Part shown: positions 7,922 through 15,508 of the stretch, piece by piece
Layout: every line of letters begins with the position of its first letter
Numbering within the stretch: position 1 is the stretch's first letter
NCBI GenBank assembly: GCA_031290105.1
Contig: JAITOD010000041.1
Location: 1-38,517 of the forward strand
Source: Oscillospiraceae bacterium
Lineage (GTDB): Bacteria > Bacillota > Clostridia > Oscillospirales > Acutalibacteraceae
DNA length: 38,517 nt
Direction: 5' to 3'
The notes under the pieces: generated by a model
Seen by the model: only the letters and a program-made list of their open reading frames with translations
Databases searched by the model: none
What the model was told of the DNA's origin: nothing
Made by a program: the position numbers and the translations under genes

Positions 7922-8350
7922 TCAATCGTCTGCCACAACGACGCCCATACTGCGCGCCGTTCCGGCAATCATGCTCATTGCGGCTTCCAAAGACGCGGCG
8001 TTCAAGTCGGGCATTTTCTGCTCGGCAATCTGCTGAATCTGCGCTTTGGTGATTGTGCCGACCTTTGTTGTGTTCGGCACACCGGAGCCGCGCTCAATGC
8101 CCAGCGCTTTTTTGATCAGCACAGGGGCAGGGGGGGTTTTGGTGATGAACGTGAACGAGCGGTCCGCATAAACCGTGATGACCACAGGAATGATGAGACC
8201 TACGTCGTTCTTGGTGCGCTCGTTGAAGTCCTTTGTGAACGCCATGATGTTCACGCCGTGCTGACCGAGCGCCGGGCCCACAGGCGGCGCCGGGGTAGCC
8301 TTGCCCGCAGGAATCTGCAGTTTGATGAAGCCGGTGACTTTCTGTGCCAT
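7922..8350 (-). CDS. rplK: Ribosomal protein L11
   Basis: A 142-residue large-subunit protein at the GTPase-associated centre. The sequence shows the L11 signature [29 protein letters not shown] (residues about 16-44), the [13 protein letters not shown] linker and the C-terminal rRNA-binding half ending near [10 protein letters not shown]. The start has GGAGGG about six bases upstream. It lies 176 bases after nusG, a longer gap than elsewhere in this operon, and precedes rplA. Confidence 0.98.
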   Translation of the reverse strand: MAQKVTGFIKLQIPAGKATPAPPVGPALGQHGVNIMAFTKDFNERTKNDVGLIIPVVITVYADRSFTFITKTPPAPVLIKKALGIERGSGVPNTTKVGTITKAQIQQIAEQKMPDLNAASLEAAMSMIAGTARSMGVVVADD

Positions 8351-8526
8351 TTTGGATTCCCTCCGTGAATTGTGGTGATTGGCGGGGCGTGCGAAACGAC
8401 CCTCCCACTATGCAAAACGGGCAGAAACTGCCGCGCTGTGCGCAAATGATACACTGCCTTGGCTGACCGAGCCAACAGATTTACGCGCGGTCAAGATTCA
8501 GAACGTCTTCCCGCGGGCGTTGCCTG
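8351..8526 (-). promoter_or_regulatory. nusG-rplK intergenic leader with hairpins
   Basis: This 176-base gap holds two perfect small hairpins: GGCAG/CTGCC with an AAA loop (8420-8432) and TTGGCT/AGCCAA with a five-base loop (8459-8475). On the minus strand TTGGCT (8470-8475), 18 bases and TATCAT (8446-8451) could form a weak internal promoter for rplK-rplA. The stems could also belong to an autoregulatory leader. Neither role is established by sequence alone. Confidence 0.4.
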
Positions 8527-9084
8527 CTAATAGCCCAAGGGTTCAACCTGATTGATTGCCAAGGTGAATTTGCTGGCCTTGCCGAATGCTCCTGTGACTG
8601 CTACGTCAACAATTTTGTTCTCCAAATCAATGGATTCAACAGTGCCGATGACACCCTCAAAGGTTGGGTCGGTGATGCTGACCATGTCGCCCACCGCGTA
8701 TGTTAATTCAACGGAGCGGCGCTCAATGCCCATGGCGGCAACGTCCTCTTCTGTGAGGGGGGCGGCCTTGCTGTCAGGACCCACAAAGCCCGTCACGCCG
8801 CGCGTGTTGCGGATGACATACCAAGCGGAGTCGCTCATTTTCAGGCGTCCGCCCGTGTCCGTGCGCACCGCGCATTTGACGAGCACATAGCTTGGGTATA
8901 CCTTGCGCTCAACCAGGCGCTCTTTGCCGTCTTTAACCTCTGTGACCCACTCCGTTGGAACGCGCACTTCCTGAATCTGGTCCTGCATTTCGCGGTTCTC
9001 AACCATCTTTTCAATGTTGACAGCCACTTTGTTCTCATATCCGGAGTAAGTATGGATGACGTACCATCTTGTATCCTGTGCCAT
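8527..9084 (-). CDS. nusG: Transcription elongation/antitermination factor NusG
   Basis: A 185-residue RNA polymerase-binding factor. The NGN domain is seen in RWYVIHTYSGYENKVAVNIEKM and the Trp/Tyr-rich WYVIRNTRGVTGFVG segment, and the KOW motif lies in the last 55 residues (GDMVSITDPTFEGVIGTVES). Length is normal. ATG 9084 has GGAGGG four bases upstream; an open frame further upstream to 9138 lacks a ribosome site and overlaps secE. It follows secE by 19 bases. Confidence 0.97.
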   Translation of the reverse strand: MAQDTRWYVIHTYSGYENKVAVNIEKMVENREMQDQIQEVRVPTEWVTEVKDGKERLVERKVYPSYVLVKCAVRTDTGGRLKMSDSAWYVIRNTRGVTGFVGPDSKAAPLTEEDVAAMGIERRSVELTYAVGDMVSITDPTFEGVIGTVESIDLENKIVDVAVTGAFGKASKFTLAINQVEPLGY

Positions 9085-9103
9085 TTTCCCTCCAATTAAG
9101 CTG

Positions 9104-9466
9104 TCAGCCAAAGAACCACGGCAGCAGCAGCCCGGCAAGCGGTTCAGTGGTGGGGGCGGCGGTCACTTCCGGGTTGACTTTTTCAGCCAAGGTGTGCAGG
9201 CTTTTGAGTGCTTCCACCATGCCAAGGTCAATCAGATAGACCGCCGCGCCGACGATTGCAACCATCAGCAGGACTATACCGGTGTTCTTGAGCACGGTTT
9301 TGGAGTCCGGCCAAATGATTTTCTTTATGTCCGCGCGAAAATCTTTGACGAACTTGCCGAGGACGAAAGGCTTTTTGCCCTTCACCTTTTGCGCCTGCCG
9401 CTGCTGCAGCTGACGCTCCGCTTCTTTGAGCCGCTGAGAGGCGGCTGATTCTTCTTTTTTAGCCAT
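9104..9466 (-). CDS. secE: Preprotein translocase subunit SecE, extended
   Basis: The small essential membrane subunit of the SecYEG channel. The conserved core is FRADIKKIIWPDSKTVLKNT followed by one membrane helix (about residues 63-83). At 120 residues it is longer than the typical Gram-positive SecE. The extra length is a 40-residue charged Lys/Gln-rich N-terminal tail and a C-terminal extension of about 35 residues ending in the hydrophobic AGLLLPWFFG. GGGAGGA precedes the ATG. It sits between rpmG and nusG, the standard gene order. Confidence 0.95.
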   Translation of the reverse strand: MAKKEESAASQRLKEAERQLQQRQAQKVKGKKPFVLGKFVKDFRADIKKIIWPDSKTVLKNTGIVLLMVAIVGAAVYLIDLGMVEALKSLHTLAEKVNPEVTAAPTTEPLAGLLLPWFFG

Positions 9467-9480
9467 GGTGCCGTCCTCCC

Positions 9481-9630
9481 TTATTTTGTTTCTTTGTGGG
9501 CGGTGTGTTTACGGCAAAAGCGGCAATACTTGTTCAGCTCAAGCCGGTCCGGTGTGTTCTTCTTGTTTTTCATGGTGTTGTAGTTGCGTTGCTTGCACTC
9601 CTGGCAGGCAAGGGTGATTTTGACGCGCAT
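9481..9630 (-). CDS. rpmG: Ribosomal protein L33
   Basis: A 49-residue large-subunit protein with two zinc-binding Cys pairs, CQEC near the N-terminus and CRFC near the C-terminus, so it is the zinc-containing form. The LELNKYC motif is also typical. Start ATG 9630 has a perfect GGAGGTG ribosome site. It is the first gene of the rpmG-secE-nusG-rplK-rplA operon, 14 bases before secE. No tRNA-Trp gene, often found between these genes, is present. Confidence 0.97.
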   Translation of the reverse strand: MRVKITLACQECKQRNYNTMKNKKNTPDRLELNKYCRFCRKHTAHKETK

Positions 9631-9759
9631 GACTGTGCACCTCCAAAGATTTCGGCGGGACTGCGTGCTTAACCTGTCAGCGGAAAAACGCGCGTCTCAG
9701 CTGCCTCCCTCGCGGCTTTTGATGACAACAAAAAAGAACCCTGCCGTGAGGTACTGGTA

Positions 9760-9788
9760 ATTGTAACACAAGCGGCAAGCTTTGTCAA
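9760..9788 (-). promoter_or_regulatory. Promoter of the ribosomal/secE/nusG operon
   Basis: On the minus strand a perfect TTGACA (9783-9788), a 17-base spacer and TACAAT (9760-9765). It leaves an untranslated leader of about 120 bases before rpmG. Confidence 0.88.
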
Positions 9789-9826
9789 GGGCTTCGGCAA
9801 AAGTTTCGGGAACGGGCATCCGTTTT

Positions 9827-10306
9827 CTACGCCGTGCCAACGCGCAGCGCCCTGTGCGCAATCGCCCGCACGTAACTGCCAAGCGGGCGGAAATCATTGT
9901 CATTGCTGTGGGCGGCGATAAGCACGTTAGATTCGTCGGGCGAGTCTCCGGCACGCACAACCAGCAAGCTGTGCCCCCACTCGCCCTGGCGGAATGAGAG
10001 CTGGATAACATCGCCAATCTGTATTTCCGCCGGCGGGATTTCCGTCAGAGTCATGCCATTGGATTTTTTGCGCGTGCCGTATTCATAAAGCTTGCTGACG
10101 CTTGACCATGCGGGTGCGCGGTCGTCCGGGCTGCGGTAATACCAGCCGTCGGGCTTTTTGTCCATGGGAATTCCGCCGGCAAACAGCGCCTGAGAGATAA
10201 AATTGGTGCAGTCCCCGCCGATTTGGCTGAAGTCGTAATACTTTGGGTTGCGCCGGTAAACCCACTCGTGGGCATAGCGTACCGCCGCCTCTCGGTTGTA
10301 TGGCAT
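9827..10306 (-). CDS. Amidase_6-like cysteine hydrolase
   Basis: A 159-residue protein resembling the 'putative amidase' domain of Clostridia and Bacilli, an NlpC/CHAP-like papain fold. The likely nucleophile is Cys in IGGDCTNFISQALF, and the likely His is in EWGHSLLVV; an acidic or Asn partner may lie in HSNDNDF. YDFSQIGGDCTNF and the DGWYY segment are typical of this family. There is no signal peptide, so it acts inside the cell or is released by lysis. ATG 10306 has GGAGGGG eight bases upstream; the earlier ATG 10312 touches the ribosome site. It is transcribed alone on the minus strand. The substrate is unknown; peptidoglycan or a peptide amide are possibilities. Confidence 0.75.
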   Translation of the reverse strand: MPYNREAAVRYAHEWVYRRNPKYYDFSQIGGDCTNFISQALFAGGIPMDKKPDGWYYRSPDDRAPAWSSVSKLYEYGTRKKSNGMTLTEIPPAEIQIGDVIQLSFRQGEWGHSLLVVRAGDSPDESNVLIAAHSNDNDFRPLGSYVRAIAHRALRVGTA

Positions 10307-10324
10307 GTGCATCCCCTCCGTTTA

Positions 10325-10336
10325 CAGCATATGCTG
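10325..10336. repeat. 12-bp palindrome in Amidase_6 leader
   Basis: CAGCATATGCTG is a perfect palindrome just upstream of the ribosome site of the minus-strand amidase gene. A TATAAT-like -10 for that gene is at 10371-10376 but lacks a good -35, so the palindrome could be an operator in the leader. Confidence 0.35.
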
Positions 10337-10462
10337 AATGGGGGACAGGAGTTTTTGGAATGCAATAAAAATTATATCGCAGCTTATCGGAATGCGCAGC
10401 GCAGTTTTTGCCGCAATTAGCAGAGATAAATGACAAAAACTACATAAAATCGACATAAGTTG

Positions 10463-10491
10463 TTGACTTTCAAATTCAAAAGTAGTATACT
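10463..10491 (+). promoter_or_regulatory. SigA-type promoter of the SCP2/aminotransferase/transketolase operon
   Basis: TTGACT (10463-10468), a 17-base spacer and TATACT (10486-10491), 35 bases before the first gene. The -35 is followed by TTC, as in the yerC and 19.85-kb promoters. Confidence 0.8.
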
Positions 10492-10525
10492 TTCAGGGTA
10501 TTCTATGTTATTCTAGGAGGAAAGT

Positions 10526-11284
10526 ATGGTAGACACACGCACACAGGCGTACATTAACCTGTTCGCCGTCTTGGGTACCCTGGAAAACCTCTGCGAGCTG
10601 GTACCGGAGGCAGCCGAGCTGGCACAAACGCCCAAACCCATCGCCATTGGCTTTGATGTGAAGGACGGCCCGGCCGCAACCCTCACCTTCAAGGACGGCA
10701 AATGCCGCATGGAGCCGGGAATCGGCAAGGTCAGCGTCCATATGTCGTTCAGCTCACCTGCACAGTTTAACGCAATGATTGACGGCGCGAATCCGCCCAT
10801 CAGCTTGGGCGTTATCCTGAACATGAATTTCCTGCTCAAGCAATTCACCCCGCTCAGCAAGCTCCTTGAGAGCTATATGCGCCCAACCCCGGAACAGCTG
10901 GAGGACGAGAAATTCTTCGAGGTATCCACCACGCTCATGTTCTGCACAATCTCCGTTGCGCTCAGCCAAATTGCAAATAACGACGAAATCGGCAAATTCT
11001 CCGCCGCACATACCCCGGACGGCGATATCGCTTTCAACATTGCGGACGGCCCCGGCGCAACACTGCGCGTCAAGGACGGACGCTTCCTCACGCTCAAGAA
11101 AAAGGGCGACAATCCCCGCGCAATTATGGAATTCGAATCAATCAAGCTTGCGCGTCAGCTGTTTGATAACGAAGTTAACGCCCTTGGCTGCATTGGCACG
11201 GGCAGAATCTCCATGCGCGGCATGATTAATATGCTTGACAACCTCAACCGGCTGCTCGACAGAGTAGCCCTCTATCTTGCTTAA
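10526..11284 (+). CDS. Tandem SCP2-like (sterol-carrier-type) protein A
   Basis: A 252-residue soluble protein with an internal duplication. The N half (about 35-118) contains KPIAIGFDVKDGPAATLTFKDG and ends with a helix PLSKLLESYM. The C half (about 160-252) repeats the pattern as GDIAFNIADGPGATLRVKDG and ends GRISMRGMINMLDNLNRLL. This strand pattern with a final helix packed against a G-x-I-x-x-x-G turn resembles SCP2 lipid-transfer domains. No catalytic motif is seen, so a carrier or binding role for a hydrophobic ligand is inferred. It opens the operon behind a consensus promoter and a TAGGAGG ribosome site, followed 14 bases later by a class III aminotransferase. Fold assignment is moderately supported; function unknown. 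Confidence 0.6.
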   Translation: MVDTRTQAYINLFAVLGTLENLCELVPEAAELAQTPKPIAIGFDVKDGPAATLTFKDGKCRMEPGIGKVSVHMSFSSPAQFNAMIDGANPPISLGVILNMNFLLKQFTPLSKLLESYMRPTPEQLEDEKFFEVSTTLMFCTISVALSQIANNDEIGKFSAAHTPDGDIAFNIADGPGATLRVKDGRFLTLKKKGDNPRAIMEFESIKLARQLFDNEVNALGCIGTGRISMRGMINMLDNLNRLLDRVALYLA

Positions 11285-11298
11285 GGGAGGGAAACGCC

Positions 11299-12561
11299 AT
11301 GTCTTTTGAACTCAACACCTACGCCAAGAACAACGAGGCGTTCACCCGCGCACAGCAGCTCATTCCGGGCGGCATTTACGGTCACCAGGGACCCGCGGAG
11401 GGCTGCTATATCCCCGCATCCGCGTTCCCGCGCTTTTCCGCAAAGGCACAGGGCAGCTACTTCTGGGATTTGGACGGCAACCGCTTTGTGGATTACATGT
11501 GCGGCTACGGACCCAACGTTCTGGGCTACGGCGACCCCGATGTTGACGCGGCTGCTTTAGAGCAGTTGAAGATTGAAAACTGCGTCACCATCCCGTCTTA
11601 CAAAATGGTGGAATTCGCGGAGCTGCTCGTTGATACCGTCAAAACAGCGGACTGGGCTTTCTTTGCCAAAAACGGCGGCGACACCACCACCTTGGCCATC
11701 ATGACAGCCCGCGCCCATACGCACAAAAAGAAGATCATCTTTGTCAACGGCTTCTACCACGGCGTGGCGCCCTGGACGCAGAAGATCGATTACCCCGGCG
11801 TCATCCCGGAGGACGTATCCAACAATCTCTATGTTGATTGGAACGATGTCCCCGCGCTTGAGAAGCTGATTGCCGAAAACGAGGGCGAGATTGCCGCGTT
11901 CATCTCCACTCCTTACATGCACGGCAACTTCATCGATAACGTCCTGCCGGAGGACGGCTACTGGCAGAAGGTGCGCGAAATCTGTACGCAAAAGGGCATT
12001 GTGCTGATTGTGGACGACGTGCGCTGCGGCTTCCGCCTTAACCTTGCCGGTTCGGACGCGCATTATGGTTTTGAGGCAGACCTCATCTGCTTCTGCAAGG
12101 CATTGGCAAACGGCTGGAACGTCTCCGCACTGTGCGGCAAGGAATTCCTCAAGTCCACAGTCAGCGGCATGAGCTATACGGGCTCCTACTGGATGAGCGC
12201 GGTGCCGTTTGCGGCAGGTATTGCCTGTATCAACAAGCTCAAGGCAATTGACGCGTGTACGGAATTCCGCGACAAGGGCACCAAGATTAAGGAAGGGCTG
12301 ATTGCGGCGGCGCAGAACAACGGCTTCCATTTGGTCGTCAGCGGCGAACCCGCGCTGTTCTATCTCCGTTTGGCGGACGACGACAGCCTGATGCTGCACC
12401 AGGAGTGGATTGCCGAATGCGTCAAGCGCGGCATCTTCGTGACAAATCACCACAACCACTTCATCAACCACGCGCTTAGCTACGAAGACATTCAGTTCAC
12501 TATAGACGTGGCGGAAGACGCTTTCCGCACCGTCAAAAAGAACCACCCCGAACGGGCATAA
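11299..12561 (+). CDS. Class III (GSA aminomutase-like) PLP aminotransferase
   Basis: A 420-residue PLP enzyme of the class III fold, related to glutamate-1-semialdehyde aminomutase and omega-aminotransferases. It shows LIPGGIYGHQGP, FWDLDGNRFVDYMCGYGPNVLGY, the phosphate-binding AKNGGDTTTLAI, the FYHGVAPW segment, the PLP Asp motif VLIVDDVRCGFRL (usually D-E-V-x-x-G-F-R) and the Schiff-base Lys in FCKALANGWNVSAL. Real hemL enzymes have GGGxP after the lysine; here it is ANGWN, so a different substrate is likely. Neighbours are SCP2-like and split transketolase genes rather than haem genes. The likely reaction is transfer of an amino group to or from a ketone or aldehyde made by the transketolase. 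Strong AGGGAGG ribosome site. Confidence 0.88.
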   Translation: MSFELNTYAKNNEAFTRAQQLIPGGIYGHQGPAEGCYIPASAFPRFSAKAQGSYFWDLDGNRFVDYMCGYGPNVLGYGDPDVDAAALEQLKIENCVTIPSYKMVEFAELLVDTVKTADWAFFAKNGGDTTTLAIMTARAHTHKKKIIFVNGFYHGVAPWTQKIDYPGVIPEDVSNNLYVDWNDVPALEKLIAENEGEIAAFISTPYMHGNFIDNVLPEDGYWQKVREICTQKGIVLIVDDVRCGFRLNLAGSDAHYGFEADLICFCKALANGWNVSALCGKEFLKSTVSGMSYTGSYWMSAVPFAAGIACINKLKAIDACTEFRDKGTKIKEGLIAAAQNNGFHLVVSGEPALFYLRLADDDSLMLHQEWIAECVKRGIFVTNHHNHFINHALSYEDIQFTIDVAEDAFRTVKKNHPERA

Positions 12562-12569
12562 CGTGTTGT

Positions 12570-12601
12570 GTCCCCGCCGTGCCAATGCGCGCGGCGGGGA
12601 C
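12570..12601 (+). other. Intra-operon GC-rich hairpin
   Basis: GTCCCCGCCG and CGGCGGGGAC form a perfect ten-base stem around a twelve-base loop between the aminotransferase and transketolase genes. There is no T tract, so it is more likely an mRNA stability or processing element than a terminator. Confidence 0.5.
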
Positions 12602-12647
12602 GCATTGCGCATAATACTAAACATCATCATTGGAGGGAGCAGAAAAC

Positions 12648-13517
12648 ATGGCACTTAGCAAGCAGGAATGGCTCGCCTTGGAGGCCAAGGCACACAAGCT
12701 GCGTTTGGATTTGCTGGAAACCACCCACATGGCGGGCAGCGGTCACATTGGCGGCGGAAGCAGCGTATTGGACATCCTCACCATCATTTATCACAAGTAC
12801 ATGAACATCCGCATTGAAGACCCCAAGTGGGAGGACCGCGACCGCTGCATCGTCAGCAAGGGGCACGCGGGCATCGCCTATGCGCCGCTGCTTGTTGATT
12901 TGGGCTGGAACGACCCCGAGCAGCTCAAAACCTTTAACCTCACCGGCTCCAAAATGGGTATCCACCTGGATAGCAACAAGGTTATCGGCGTGGATGCGTC
13001 CACGGGATCTTTGGGGCACGGGCTTTCCATTGGCGTGGGCACGGCGCTTGCCGCCCGCGTGCTTGGCAAAGACTACAAAACCTATGTTATTCTTGGTGAT
13101 GGGGAGCTGGATGAGGGATCCAATTGGGAGGCGGCAATGAGCGCCGCACACTTTAACACCTCATCGGTTATCACCTTTGTTGACCGCAACGGAGCAATGA
13201 TTGACGGTCCCACGGAAAGCATTATGGCGCTTGAGCCTCTGGCGGATAAGTTCACCGCATTCGGCTTCAATACCCTGCGCATTGACGGCCACAGCTTTCC
13301 GCAGCTGGCGGAAGCGATTGAAACCGCGCTTGCCGCAACAGATAAGCCTACCTGCATTATCTGTGACACCATAAAGGCAGTGGGCTTTGGCTCCAAGGCG
13401 GGCGATTACCGCTGGCACTACGGCGCAATGGACGACGACGGATACGAGCAGGCTAAGAAAGATTTGGAAGCCTACTACGCCGGGCGCAAGGCTAAAGCAG
13501 AACAGGAGGGCAACTGA
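12648..13517 (+). CDS. Transketolase, N-terminal (ThDP pyrophosphate-binding) subunit
   Basis: A 289-residue subunit of a split transketolase. It carries the SGHIGGGSSVLDIL segment, CIVSKGHAGIAYAPLL, STGSLGHGLSIGVGTALAARV and the thiamine-diphosphate motif GDGELDEGSNWEAAM with its downstream Asn (FVDRNGAMID). Transketolases move a two-carbon ketol unit from a ketose donor to an aldehyde acceptor. Split pairs of this type are common in Clostridia, in pentose-phosphate and specialised pathways. ATG 12648 has GGAGGGAG upstream. The partner gene starts one base after the stop. The aminotransferase and SCP2-like neighbours argue for a specialised acceptor rather than housekeeping duty. Confidence 0.93.
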   Translation: MALSKQEWLALEAKAHKLRLDLLETTHMAGSGHIGGGSSVLDILTIIYHKYMNIRIEDPKWEDRDRCIVSKGHAGIAYAPLLVDLGWNDPEQLKTFNLTGSKMGIHLDSNKVIGVDASTGSLGHGLSIGVGTALAARVLGKDYKTYVILGDGELDEGSNWEAAMSAAHFNTSSVITFVDRNGAMIDGPTESIMALEPLADKFTAFGFNTLRIDGHSFPQLAEAIETALAATDKPTCIICDTIKAVGFGSKAGDYRWHYGAMDDDGYEQAKKDLEAYYAGRKAKAEQEGN

Positions 13518-13518
13518 T

Positions 13519-14529
13519 ATGGCAGGCGGATTGACTTACACAGCCGTGGAATCCACCAAGCTTGCAACCACAGAGCTTTATGGGCAAGCTATGGTTGAGC
13601 TTGGCGAGGCACACCCCGAGGTCGTCGCACTGACGGCTGACCTTGCCGGTTCCACCAAAATCGGCGACTTCATGGAAAAATTCCCCGACCGCTTCTTTAA
13701 CGTTGGCATTGCGGAACAGAACATGTTCGGCATTGCGGCAGGTATGGCAAAGGCCGGGCTTGTTCCGTTCCTTTCATCGTTCGCGCAGTTCGCGTCCATG
13801 CGCGTCGCAGACCAGCTCAGCACCGACCTTTGCTATCAGAACGTTAACGCCAAAGTCATCGCGACGCACGGCGGCACATCCTTTGGGCAGGCGGGCTCCA
13901 CTCACCACGCCATCACGGATATCGCGCTGGTGCGCGCCCTGCCGAACCTTACCGTCATTGTCCCTGCGGACGGCTATGAGACGGTCAACGCGGTCAAGGC
14001 GGCATACGCGACTCCCGGTCCGTTCTATATCCGCATTAACCGCGGGTTTGACCATGTGCTCTACGAAAACACGGACTACGGCTTTGAGATCGGCAAGGCA
14101 GTCACCCTGCACGAGGGCACTGACATAACCGTGATCGCTTGCGGCTCCTGCGCTTACCAAGCCCTGACCGCCGCGCAGTTCCTCAAAAATGCCGACGGAT
14201 TAGCCGTGCGCGTGCTGAATATGCACACAATCAAACCGCTCGATAAGGAAGCGATCCTCAAGGCGGTCACAGAAACGCGGCGCATTATCACCGTGGAAGA
14301 CCATACCGTTGTCGGCGGACTTGGCGGTGCCGTGGCAGAGGTTCTGGCAGAGGCCGGTAAGGGCTGCGCGTTCACGCGGCTTGGGATTCAGGACCACTTC
14401 AGCACAATCGGCCTGCATGAGGACCTGATGAGCCTGGAGGGCATTGACTCCAACGGCATTATAGAGGCTGTCCGCGCCACAATGGGCAAGGACTTTGAAG
14501 CTGACGATAACTGGGACGACGAAGTCTGA
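13519..14529 (+). CDS. Transketolase, C-terminal (pyrimidine-binding) subunit
   Basis: A 336-residue partner of the preceding subunit. VGIAEQNMFGIAAGMAKAG holds the catalytic Glu that activates the ThDP aminopyrimidine. Other conserved parts are VIATHGGTSFGQAGSTHHAITDIALVR (about residues 112-138), PADGYETVNAV, and the C-terminal HTIKPLDKEAILKAV and VEDHTVVGGLGGAVAEVL. ATG 13519 follows the upstream TGA by one base, with AGGAGGG in the end of the previous gene, so the two chains are made together. The last residues are acidic (DFEADDNWDDEV). A 1-deoxyxylulose phosphate synthase is excluded by the split form and size. Confidence 0.93.
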   Translation: MAGGLTYTAVESTKLATTELYGQAMVELGEAHPEVVALTADLAGSTKIGDFMEKFPDRFFNVGIAEQNMFGIAAGMAKAGLVPFLSSFAQFASMRVADQLSTDLCYQNVNAKVIATHGGTSFGQAGSTHHAITDIALVRALPNLTVIVPADGYETVNAVKAAYATPGPFYIRINRGFDHVLYENTDYGFEIGKAVTLHEGTDITVIACGSCAYQALTAAQFLKNADGLAVRVLNMHTIKPLDKEAILKAVTETRRIITVEDHTVVGGLGGAVAEVLAEAGKGCAFTRLGIQDHFSTIGLHEDLMSLEGIDSNGIIEAVRATMGKDFEADDNWDDEV

Positions 14530-14530
14530 G

Positions 14531-14579
14531 AGATGTTAGATTATAGATATTAGACGCTGTCACCGCAGGTCTAACATCT
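14531..14579 (+). repeat. Intergenic TTAGA-type inverted repeat, copy 1
   Basis: AGATGTTAGA (14531-14540) and TCTAACATCT (14570-14579) are perfect ten-base inverted arms. A second degenerate copy (GATATTAGAC) lies inside, so alternative pairings are possible. Related sequence occurs at 15414-15456 and 17668-17745. Confidence 0.6.
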
Positions 14580-14612
14580 GATATCTGTCATCTGAAAAGA
14601 AAGGGGCAAGAG

Positions 14613-15413
14613 ATGATTCCTAAGAAGGAAAGAATAACAAACAAGCTGTTCCTGAACGCCGTCCTGCCGCTGCTTAAGGTGATTGCGACCGACGTACCCG
14701 CGCTTGCAAAGGGCTTTGCGAACGCGCAGACAGTCGTGCAAATCTCCGCGCTGGACGACGAGAACCCCGCCGGCAAGAGCGCAACCCACTTCATCATAGA
14801 AAACGGCGCGTGGACGGTCAAAAATGACAAACCGGCGGAAGCCCCGGCGGTGGAGCTGGAGTTCAAGAGCGTGCCCTCCATGAACGGTTTCTTTAAGGGC
14901 GACATGAAGCAGCTGCCCAAAATGAAAGGCATCGTTAAGAATTTTGGGTTGTTTCTGAGCTTCATGAAAGTGCTGCTCAAAATGTCCGCGCTGCTAACGG
15001 CAAAAGAAGCCCCCGAGGACGAGGAAACCCAAAAGCTGCTTGTCAAAAGCTTCTTCTATCTGCTTACCGCAGGCATTAGTCAGCTCAACAAGCTTGGGTT
15101 TGAGGAAGTGCGCCGCTGGACGGAGGTCAGCCCCGACCGCGTGTATGCACTTGCCGTCAACGGGCAGTCGGACGTTTCGGCGTATATCCGCATAAAGGCG
15201 GGCAAGAGCCGCAGCGGTCACGGCGAATACACCCGCGCAATGCCGTTCTTCACGCTGCGCTTCGACAGCTTCAAGTCGGCGCTGGGCATACTGCTTTCTA
15301 CGGACGACATGATGGACGCCACCAAAGCAGGGCGGCTCATCATGGACGGCGCGCCGGAATTCGGCGCAACCTTCGGCAATTTGCTGTTGGCTGTGGGCGG
15401 GTTTGTGCAATAA
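14613..15413 (+). CDS. SCP2-like protein B
   Basis: A 266-residue soluble protein resembling protein A in layout rather than close sequence. It has a strand-rich part (VVQISALDDENPAGKSATHF, then ENGAWTVKNDKPAE), a SMNGFFKGDM segment with long amphipathic helices (PKMKGIVKNFGLFLSFMKVLLKM), then a second strand-rich part (VYALAVNGQSDVSAYIRIKAG) ending in a hydrophobic helix near GATFGNLLLAVGG. Two SCP2-like units in tandem are likely. No catalytic motif is visible. It follows the split transketolase after 83 bases containing an inverted repeat, with AAGGGGC before the ATG. A binding or presentation role for a hydrophobic metabolite of the pathway is inferred. Confidence 0.5.
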   Translation: MIPKKERITNKLFLNAVLPLLKVIATDVPALAKGFANAQTVVQISALDDENPAGKSATHFIIENGAWTVKNDKPAEAPAVELEFKSVPSMNGFFKGDMKQLPKMKGIVKNFGLFLSFMKVLLKMSALLTAKEAPEDEETQKLLVKSFFYLLTAGISQLNKLGFEEVRRWTEVSPDRVYALAVNGQSDVSAYIRIKAGKSRSGHGEYTRAMPFFTLRFDSFKSALGILLSTDDMMDATKAGRLIMDGAPEFGATFGNLLLAVGGFVQ

Positions 15414-15456
15414 CCGGATATTGGATGTTGGGCTTTAGATGTTAGACCGCAAAATC
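15414..15456 (+). repeat. Intergenic TTAGA-type repeat, copy 2
   Basis: Contains GGATATTGGATGTTGGGC and TTTAGATGTTAGACC, related to the arms of the repeats at 14531 and 17668. Pairing here is poorer than in the other copies. Confidence 0.45.
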
Positions 15457-15508
15457 TTTGGGTTTAGCGCCTTTAGTCCGGCATCCGTTTGTTTAAGGAG
15501 TAAACACC

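Noticed and set aside
11299-12561. Glutamate-1-semialdehyde aminomutase (hemL)
   Set aside because: The segment after the Schiff-base lysine and the DDVRCGFR motif differ from HemL, and no haem genes are nearby.
11557-12654. Long minus-strand frame opposite the aminotransferase
   Set aside because: It is complementary to a clearly recognisable PLP enzyme with a strong ribosome site; no family resemblance on the opposite strand.
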